Assembly: GCA_964036045.1 (NCBI GenBank)
Contig: OZ038379.1
Span: 85,365,178-85,429,177, forward strand
DNA length: 64,000 nt
Origin: Eutreptiella sp. 'Long Island Sound 2002'
Lineage: Eukaryota > Euglenozoa > Euglenophyceae > Eutreptiales > Eutreptiaceae
Direction: 5' to 3'
Both the position numbers and the translations under genes were made by a program. Shown here in pieces: positions 53,445 to 61,028 of this stretch. The notes beneath the pieces are model-generated. The model did not search any database, was not told the origin of the DNA, and saw only the letters and a program-made list of their open reading frames with translations. How positions within the stretch are numbered: position 1 is the first letter of the stretch; each line of letters begins with the position of its first letter.

Positions 53445-54506
53445 ATGGCGTCTAGCCCCCTTAGTGTGGCCTCTTCCGCCCCCTCCAGCCCTTCGTTCCC
53501 GGAATGCGGTTGGGGGGATCTGCCGGAGCTCTTGCGGTTTGGAGACCAACCCCCATCACCACCGTGGGACTCTGATGCTGAGAAGTGTCTCAGCAAACTG
53601 GCCTCCCCCCAGCCTCCATTGCCAACACCGCCTCCCTCTCCCCCTTCACCCTGCCGTGCACCAACAACCTCTCCAATGCCCGTAAGTCCTCCACGCAGAC
53701 CCCACATTAACCCAACCCCAACCACATTAACTCAACCGGGCGCCCCAGAGGCGCCACAGTCTGCCCCTGTCCCGGCCCTGGCGCCGGCTGACAGGGGCGC
53801 GCCGCACTCTGCCCCCCCAACCCCATACCTGGTAGCCCTGGAAGCCGTGGAGGAGGCCCTGATGTGCACTGCCGTGCCACCGCCATCCCCCCCGCAACCC
53901 CCCAAGTATGTACCCAAGGACCCGCCCACCCCCCCAAAGCCCACTGTACACGGGCCCTACAGTGCCAAAACACTGCAGCTCATCCGGGAGAATCACGGGG
54001 GTGGGGTCCAGTACTTTGTAGACGGGGTGCTGAACCGCCGAGCGATGTACCGGTTTGCTGTGCAGCAGCCCAAGAAAAACCCCCTGCGGGTGTGGCAGGA
54101 GGGCATGCGAATTAGTCGTTCGCATTTCCTCAGCAGGGACGAGGAGCATGCAGCAGTGGTACTTGAAATTATGTGTGCCACCCCAAAACCCCCCCGTATC
54201 CCCAAGCCAGCCCCGCCACCTGTGCCGCGTCGGCCGCTGCCCCCTCCACCAAGTGATCAGGTGACGCTGACCCAATATAGCAGGCACCGCCGTACCTCCC
54301 TCCTCCCACTGGCTCCCGCCCCAAAGCGGCCATGCCCCACCCCGCAGTACGGTTCATTGCTCCAGCGGCGTGCGTCTCAGTCCGCCCCCCCGCAATTTGG
54401 GTCATTGTTCCCTGCGCAAGCCCCCCCGCAGCGACCCCAGACTTCGGCGAGACGTTCGAATTTCCAGCTCTTCGGGCAGTGTGCGCCGAGCGTCTCTTAC
54501 TCGTAG
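53445..54506 (+). CDS. Proline-rich ORF1 upstream of the helicase
   Basis: 353 codons from ATG in a good Kozak context (GCCATGG) to TAG. Residues 1-165 and 245-353 are Pro/Ala/Ser-rich and likely disordered. They contain a GAPEAPQSAPVPALAPAD unit that is also present in the helicase ORF. The middle (about 165-245) looks folded: YSAKTLQLIRENHGGGVQYF, DGVLNRRAMYRFAVQQPKKN, VWQEGMRISRSHFLSRDEEH, AAVVLEIM. No family recognised. The stop lies 13 nt before the ATG of the next ORF, which is unusual for separate nuclear genes. Options are a dicistronic element, a frameshift in one long gene, or an unseen splice. Confidence 0.65.
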   Translation: MASSPLSVASSAPSSPSFPECGWGDLPELLRFGDQPPSPPWDSDAEKCLSKLASPQPPLPTPPPSPPSPCRAPTTSPMPVSPPRRPHINPTPTTLTQPGAPEAPQSAPVPALAPADRGAPHSAPPTPYLVALEAVEEALMCTAVPPPSPPQPPKYVPKDPPTPPKPTVHGPYSAKTLQLIRENHGGGVQYFVDGVLNRRAMYRFAVQQPKKNPLRVWQEGMRISRSHFLSRDEEHAAVVLEIMCATPKPPRIPKPAPPPVPRRPLPPPPSDQVTLTQYSRHRRTSLLPLAPAPKRPCPTPQYGSLLQRRASQSAPPQFGSLFPAQAPPQRPQTSARRSNFQLFGQCAPSVSYS

Positions 54507-54519
54507 GGCACTCTTCCAA

Positions 54520-57500
54520 ATGGCTCCAAAATGGCTCACCAAGACCAAGTATGGTGCAAAGCCGAAGCCGAAGGCAACGGCACCACCACCATCACCATCA
54601 CCATCACCATCGCACGCCCCAGAGGCGCGCGCCTCCGCCCCTGTCTCAGCCCGCGCGCCGGCTGACAGGGGCGCGCCGCACTGTGCCCCCCAAAAGGCAC
54701 CGGCAACTCAACCGGGCGCCCCAGAGGCGCCACAGTCTGCCCCTGTCCCGGCCCTGGCGCCGGCTAACAGGGGCGCGCCGCACTTTGCCCCCCCAAAGGC
54801 AATGGCACCTCAACCGCGCGCCCCAGAGGCGCTGCACTCCGCCCCTGTCCCGGCCCTGGCGCCGGCTCACAGGGGCGCGCGACCCTCTGCCCCCCCACAA
54901 GCACCGCCCCAGCCGCCACCCGGGGGTGTGGATTTCGTCATGATCCCACCGCAACCCTCGGCACAACCACCATCATTGCGCGCCCCTGAGCCGCAGCAAT
55001 CCGCCCCTGTCCCGGCCATGGCGCCGGTGGACTCGGGCGCGCCACAGGGTGCCCAACCCTCTGCACCATCATTGCGCGCCCCTGAGCCGCAGCAATCCGC
55101 CCCTGTCCCGGCCATGGCGCCGGTGGACTCGGGCGCGCCACAGGGTGCCCAACCCTCTGCACCAGCAATGCGTGCCCCCGAGCCGCAGCAATCCGCCCCT
55201 GTCCCGGCCATGGCGCCGGCTGACTCGGGCGCGCCACAGGGTACCCAACCCTCTGCACCAGCAATGCGTGCCCTCGAGCTGCAGCAATCCGCCCCTGTCC
55301 CGGCCATGGCGCCGGTCGACTCGGGTGCGCCACAAGGAGCTCAACCCTCTTCACAACCACCATGCGCTGCTCAGCCACAGCAGCCAACACTGTTGCCCAC
55401 TACGGCCACGTTGAACAACATGGACTACGGGCCCGATGACAACCTTGTCGAAGGGTTTACGCAACGGTGGCTTGACCGCGACAAGTTCGTGACCAAAGCA
55501 TCAGAGGTGTACACCGTCCATGAGATGGCGGCCGCTGAGGTGTGGGCAGACAAGAACGGCACCAAGCGGCGCCTGGCCTTTGAGGAATGGAGGCCCCACG
55601 GTGATGGCGATGGGGATGGGAATGCTCCCCCACCGCCACAATGGGCCTCCCAAATGGAGGTCTGGGGCAACTATGAGCTGTCCGATGGTGACATGGTGCG
55701 TGGCGGGATCTGCAGCAACCACCACTGGGATAAAAACAAGCCGGACTTCGAGGCGAGGTTGCATGGAGATGGCATCTCAGGACAGCGTGTTTGGATCAGC
55801 TGTACCAATAAGCCACGCACCAATCTCGCTGACACCTATTGGTGTAAGATTGTCCCCGACACAGGTGCCTTTCAGACCTTGCGTAGGGAGATCCAGGACG
55901 GAGAAGCGTGGCCCCAACTGCTGGCAAACATGCGGGCCGAACCGAGGGACACGCCTCCCCTGTCGACCGAGGACCAGGACATCCTGAAACACCTTGTCAA
56001 ACAGCACGGGCTGAATCCCTCACAGGCGTTGGCTGTGCGGCAGGTGTTGGATGAGTCATGCATCACGGCATTGACTGGTGGTGCTGGCACAGGGAAGTCG
56101 GAGACTTTGGTGGCATGCATCAAGGCCGTGCTACGGCAGCAAGGCCTCCTGGTCGCCCAGAACCCTGAACCTGCTGACCGGAGTACGTGGAACATGGGCA
56201 GGAAGGTGGGGGGACCTGAGTCAGATACCCAACCCCGCGCATGCGTGTTGGTGACTGCACCCACGAACGCACAAAACGACATGTTGTTGGCACGCGTTCA
56301 CGAGGAGTGTTACAAGGACAGTGTGTTTCGTGAGAAGGTGCTTGGCGAGCACCGAGCCCCCTGGTTGCGCCTCCGAGACCAACGGGCTACTGCCCCAACA
56401 GGCCTGGCACCCTTCGACCAGAAGGAGGTGCAGAAGACCTTGGGCAAGACCCCAGGTTGCAAGCCTACCCTCAAATGTGCCCTCAACTCCTGCCGTGTTC
56501 TGTTTGCCACGGCTGGGATGGTTGCTAACCGGCACAAGATGCTGCTTGGGAAAGGGCAGGAAAAAACCAGGTTCGCGTTCAGCTTCGTGGACGAGGCGTC
56601 GAGGCACAGCATCCCTATAGGCCTGGACTTGGCCGCCATGGGCAGCCAATGTTTGCTGTGTGGTGACCCAGGGCAGTTGCGGCCCTACAGCCACGTCCAG
56701 CTTTTGGCAAGTTGGTGTGAGGCTGAGGGGCTTGACGTAGTCCCCCAGAGAGTGGCATGGCCACGGGCGGACACCTTCAAGTTCAACGGGGTTGTAATGG
56801 ACGGTCCTGGCCCGGAAGTGCATTGGCATGATTCACATCGGTTTTGCACCACCGGCACCTTGCAATTCTTTTTGTACCGCACGCGCTGCCGGGCCAGTAT
56901 CCTGGTACAACAGTACCGGATGACCCAGCCGCTGGCCATGGTCATGCGTGCCTTGTTTACGGGGGGGGCAGTTGGCCACTACCACTCATCTGAGCACCCC
57001 CTCCCCGACCCCATCCTGAACAACCCCATCCGCATTGTGGACCTCGCTAGGTCCACTTGGTGGGGGGAGTTGGAGCAGACTTTGGGGGCACAGGACCTAG
57101 GTAGAATGTGGCACGACGTACAGGAAGCATGGGCCACCCTGCGAATGGATCCGGTGTTGCTGAACCAGGGGGGCCTGAGCATGGAGGAGGGTCTGCTGGT
57201 GTGCCATTTTTTGGAGTATGCTGCCAGGAAAGGGACCTACCCAGCACAGTCGGTAGCGGTAGTGACGACTCACTACGCACAGATGGTGTGGCTGAAACAC
57301 TGCGTGGCGTCTGTTGGCCGCAAGTGGTAGACCCATCATGTAAACCTCCTCAGCACGGTTGCGACCCTCGATAGGTTCCAGGGGCTGCAAGCTCCAGTGA
57401 TCCTGGCCTCCCTGGTGTCCAAGACACGAGGGATCATGCACGACATCTGGCGGTCAAACACCCTGACCAGCAGGGCGCAGTCGGAGCTGCACCTCTTCGG

Positions 57501-58329
57501 GCACTTTGCACGGTGGACCACCCACCCCACCCCTGGTGTATGGCTCGAGGCACTGCACGCGATGCAGTGGGAAGCAGCCTCTGGGACTGTGAGCGACACT
57601 CTTGAGCTGGCAGGGGTTCTGAGGGAGGCCGCAACTGTGGACAAGATTGTGCATGGCACAATCTACCGGTTGGCTGGGGGGGTGGTGGGGCACTGGCTGT
57701 GGAAGCCATGGAGGAGGCACAAGAGGGCACGGGACCCATGGGGGTATCCACCAGGCAGTGCGGATCAGTTGCTGGACTTTGAGCGCATCATGGCCAACAA
57801 TCGGAAGGATGAGGTGTCTGTTTCTCTGAGGGATGCACGGGGGAACATTGTGAAACCCCGCCTTCTGGGGGTCATCCTGCGTGACTTCACCGAAAGGGCG
57901 CTCCCGTACGTCTTGGTTGAGGACGATGGACAAGGGGACAGGGGAGAGGGGGACTGGGGGGGGCTGGTGAGGGTAACCCACACATCCAAGCTTGACGTGT
58001 GGGAGCAGCGACTCGTCCAGCACCTGGTGGGAAGGCCCCTCTTCTGGAAGCAAAAGTACAGCAACAAGGAGACAGTAGGGGCGTACCGCACGATCCACCT
58101 GCCCTTGTGGCAGGACGCGTACGCGTGCCTGGATTCCCTGCCGCTCTTGCGTGCGCAATTCCGCACCCCCATTGGTGTGTACGTGGCGTCCCTGCTCCAT
58201 GGTGTGCACCCCTGCCCTGGGACCCTTGGGGTGTGTGCACCGATTCCGGTGCACGAGGAGGAAGCCCCCCAATGTGGGTGGCGCAAGCTGCCCCACGGGG
58301 TGAAAGATTACATTCTGGGGCGCCACTAA
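54520..58329 (+). CDS. SF1 helicase of the UPF1/DNA2 type, one in-frame stop
   Basis: From ATG 54520 (MAPKWLTKTKYGAKPKPK) one frame runs to TAG 57328-57330 (936 codons) and, in the same frame, on to TAA 58327-58329 (1269 codons in all). Residues 1-300 are Pro/Ala-rich, with four exact-length 96-bp repeats at 54976-55359. Helicase motifs: I GGAGTGKS (about 520-527, Lys 526), II FSFVDEAS (Asp691, Glu692), III LLCGDPGQLRPYS (about 714), IV QQYRMTQPLAMVM (about 798), V TLDRFQGLQAPVILASLV (949 on) and VI RSNTLTSRAQSELHLFG. Motifs V and VI lie after the TAG, so the truncated form would lack ATP coupling. SF1 helicases of this type unwind RNA or DNA. An N-terminal segment (WFxx-free, VWGNYELSDGDMVRGGICSN) is unassigned. 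The C-terminal 300 residues after motif VI are also unassigned. The TAG is likely a single nonsense change. Confidence 0.8.
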
Positions 58330-58429
58330 CCCTTTATGTAGAAGAACATGCATTGACCCATGGCCTCTGACCATCCCTGGCACATCACAACAGTACCGGC
58401 CACAGCACCAGCGGGAAAGAGTACACACA

Positions 58430-59066
58430 TGTGATCACCAGCAGGTTTGCTGCACTGTGCGTTCATTATGTTTGTCCGCTGCGGTACGAATGTGCCCATG
58501 CCTCACTGTCCAAGATTGAAGGAGGTCTCCAAGGTCTTCAGGGTGGGGATGCGCAAAAAGGAGGTTGAAGACACGCCAACGATAATTGCCGTTCAACAAT
58601 GATACAGGACAATACATGACAATTTGGGGTGTCTACAGCCCCAAAATATTCCACGGAAGGGGTTCCGTCAAATATTTGGGGGGTCTACACCCCCAAAATG
58701 GTGGGGTACATCAGGAACAGGCCTATGCATGCCGAGAGCGTGCCTATGGACGCCTCTGTGCCAGCCATGGCGCTGGCACAAGGCGCACCCCCCCCTTCCC
58801 CAACTGCAACACAGAGTGCTTCAAGGGTAGGGGACATGAGTACGCATGCCCAGAGCATGCCTAATGAGATGTGGGAAAGAGTACACACATGTGATCACCA
58901 CTAGGTTTGCTGCACTGTGCGTTCATTATGTTTGTCCGCAATGGTACGAATGTGGCCATGCCTCACTGCCCAAGATTGAAGGCGGTCTCCAAGGTCTTCA
59001 GGGTGGGGATGCCCAAAAAGGAGGTTGAAGACACGCCAACGATAATTGCCGTTCAACAACGATACA
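58430..59066 (+). repeat. Duplicated block at the left edge of the palindrome array
   Basis: 58436-58605 and 58904-59060 are about 95% alike (GTTTGCTGCACTGTGCGTTC, GAAGGAGGTTGAAGACACGC-like cores). A founder palindrome unit lies after the first copy (58622-58700). A 200-bp stretch between them encodes nothing I recognise. Confidence 0.8.
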
Positions 59067-60470
59067 GTACAGGGGTTCCGTCAAATATTTGGGGGGTCTA
59101 CAGCCCCCAAATATTTGACGGAAGGGGTTCCGTCAAATATTTGCAGGGTCTACAGCCCCCAAATCTTTTACGGAAGGGGTTCCGTCAAATATTTGGTGGG
59201 TGTACAGGGGTTCCGTCAAATATTTGGGGGGTCTACATCCCCCAAATATTTGACGGAAGGGGTTCCGTCACATATTTGCAGGGTCTACAGCCCCCAAATA
59301 TTTGACGGAAGGGGTTCCGTCAAATATTTGCAGGGTCTACAGCCCCCAAATATTTGACGGAAGGGGTTCTGTCAAATATTTGGTGGGTGTACAGCCCCCA
59401 AATATTTGACGGAAGGGGTTCCGTCAAATATTTGGAGGGTCTAAACCCCCAAATATTTGACGGAAGGGGTTCCGTCAAATATTTGGTGGGTGTACAGCCC
59501 CCAAATATTTGACGGAAGGGGTTCCGTCAAATATTTGGAGGGTCTACACCCCCAAATATTTGACGGAAGGGGTTCCGTCAAATATTTGGTGGGTGTACAG
59601 CCCCCAAATATTTGACGGAAGGGGTTCCGTCAAATATTTGGAGGGTCTACACCCCCAAATATTTGACGGAAGGGGTTCCGTCAAATATTTGGTGGGTCTA
59701 AACCCCCAAATATTTGACGGAAGGGGTTCCGTCAAATATTTGGTGGGTCTACAGCCCCCAAATATTTGGAGGGTCTACACCCCCAAATATTTGACGGAAG
59801 GGGTTCCGTCAAATATTTGGTGGGTCTACACCCCCCAAATATTTGACGGAAGGGGTTCCGTCAAATATTTGGTGGGTGTACAGCCCCCAAATATTTGACG
59901 GAAGGGGTTCCGTCAAATATTTGGAGGGTCTACACCCCCAAATATTTGACGGAAGGGGTTCCGTCAAATATTTGGTGGGTCTACACCCACCAAGTATTTG
60001 ACGGAAGGGGTTCCGTCAAATATTTGGTGGGTCTACACCCACCAAGTATTTGACGGAAGGGGTTCCGTCAAATATTTGGTGGGTCTACACCCACCAAATA
60101 TTTGACGGAAGGGGTTCCGTCAAATATTTGGTGGGTGTACAGCCCCCAAATATTTGACGGAAGGGGTTCCGTCAAATATTTGGTGGGTGTACAGCCCCCA
60201 AATATTTGACTGAAGGGGTTCCGTCAAATATTTGGTGGGTGTACAGCCCCCAAATATTTGACGGAAGGGGTTCCGTCAAATATTTGCAGGGTCTACAGCC
60301 CCCAAATATTTGACGGAAGGGGTTCCGTCAAATATTTGGTGGGTCTACACCCCCCAAATATTTGACGGAAGGGGTTCCGTCAAATATTTGGTGGGTCTAC
60401 ACCCCCAAAATATTTGACGGAAGGGGTTCCGTCAAATATTTGCAGGGTCTACAGCCCCCAAAAGGGGTCC
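59067..60470. repeat. Array P4: about 27 units of a 51-52-bp double palindrome
   Basis: Each unit joins two inverted repeats. One is CAAATATTTGACGGAA, a GGGG loop, then TTCCGTCAAATATTTG; the other is a short GGGT/ACCC hairpin around CTAC or GTAC. AAATATTT is itself palindromic, so almost every base can pair. Units differ by one base in the spacer (CTACACC or GTACAGCC) and are otherwise nearly identical, implying recent expansion or homogenisation. The 51-bp length (17 codons) makes the array look open in several frames (GVPSNIWWVYTPKYLTE repeats); I do not regard these as genes. Confidence 0.95.
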
Positions 60471-60597
60471 AATATCTCACCTCCAAAACATTTCGGGGAT
60501 ACGCCGCGTCCAGGTTCTGTGGTCTGATCTGTACTTTTTCTCCTTGTAGTTTGTTTTTGCCTCATTACACCTTTCCCTGTGCGAGTTCGCGTTCTGC

Positions 60598-60765
60598 CAG
60601 TTCGCCTACTGTGCGCCTTTGAGCCACAGCTACCTGGCTCGGTCCGAGCCATTGCGCTTCGCGACTGAACCTTGATCGCCTACTGTGCGCCTTTGAGCCT
60701 CAGCTTTCGGTTTCAGTCCAAGCCATTGCGCTTCGCGACTAAGCCTTGACGTAGCCACTGCGTGC
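60598..60765 (+). repeat. 71-77-bp direct repeats before the OTU-oxygenase gene
   Basis: Two full copies and a partial third of CGCCTACTGTGCGCCTTTGA ... CCATTGCGCTTCGCGACT ... CCTTGA. They lie 250 bp upstream of the next start codon. They could be promoter or 5' UTR repeats; no TATA box seen. Confidence 0.6.
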
Positions 60766-61028
60766 CTCTGAGCAGCAGCACTTCGTTTGTTGTCATAGCC
60801 CTAGCGCTCTCGACAACAAACCCACCAGCAACGGCGTCTCCTGGACCAGCCGGTGAGCCTGAGGACCAGCCCGGCTGGCACTTTGAGTACCAAGGACCTG
60901 CCCTTGATTGCCCCCCCGAGTCGTGGGAGCCCCATAGTGGTCACGGTTGTGGACCCTGCAAGCCTCGAAGGTCACCCAAACCACTAACAGTCGTGGTGCA
61001 CGAGCCAAGCAATGGACCAGCCTGCTGA
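60762..61028 (+). other. Short upstream open frame overlapping the next start
   Basis: An 88-codon frame without a usable ATG reads EPEDQPGWHFEYQGPALDCP and HSGHGCGPCKPRRSP, and overlaps the ATG at 61012 in another frame. It could be a 5' exon or chance. Confidence 0.2.

Noticed and set aside
54646-55390. Minus-strand ORFs opposite the Pro/Ala repeats
   Set aside because: Open only because the 96-bp repeat lacks stops on both strands.
11831-57330. Stop-codon reassignment (TAA, TAG and TGA inside conserved frames)
   Set aside because: Where two copies can be compared, the other copy has a near sense codon: AAG for TAG in the EGSH module, CGA for TGA and TAC for TAA in the RT. All three stops are also used as ends of good ORFs. 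Ordinary nonsense mutations explain the data.
57454-58428. Long minus-strand ORF of 324 codons opposite the helicase
   Set aside because: It is a shadow of the helicase reading frame, with no recognisable motif. The plus strand carries motifs V and VI here.
59509-59898. Repeat protein encoded by the palindrome array
   Set aside because: The 51-bp unit is a multiple of three, so open frames arise on both strands by chance. The 52-bp variants break them, and translations are the same on either strand because the DNA is palindromic.
59067-60470. CRISPR array
   Set aside because: Units are contiguous and nearly identical with no unique spacers, both halves of each unit are self-complementary, there are no cas genes, and the DNA is eukaryotic.
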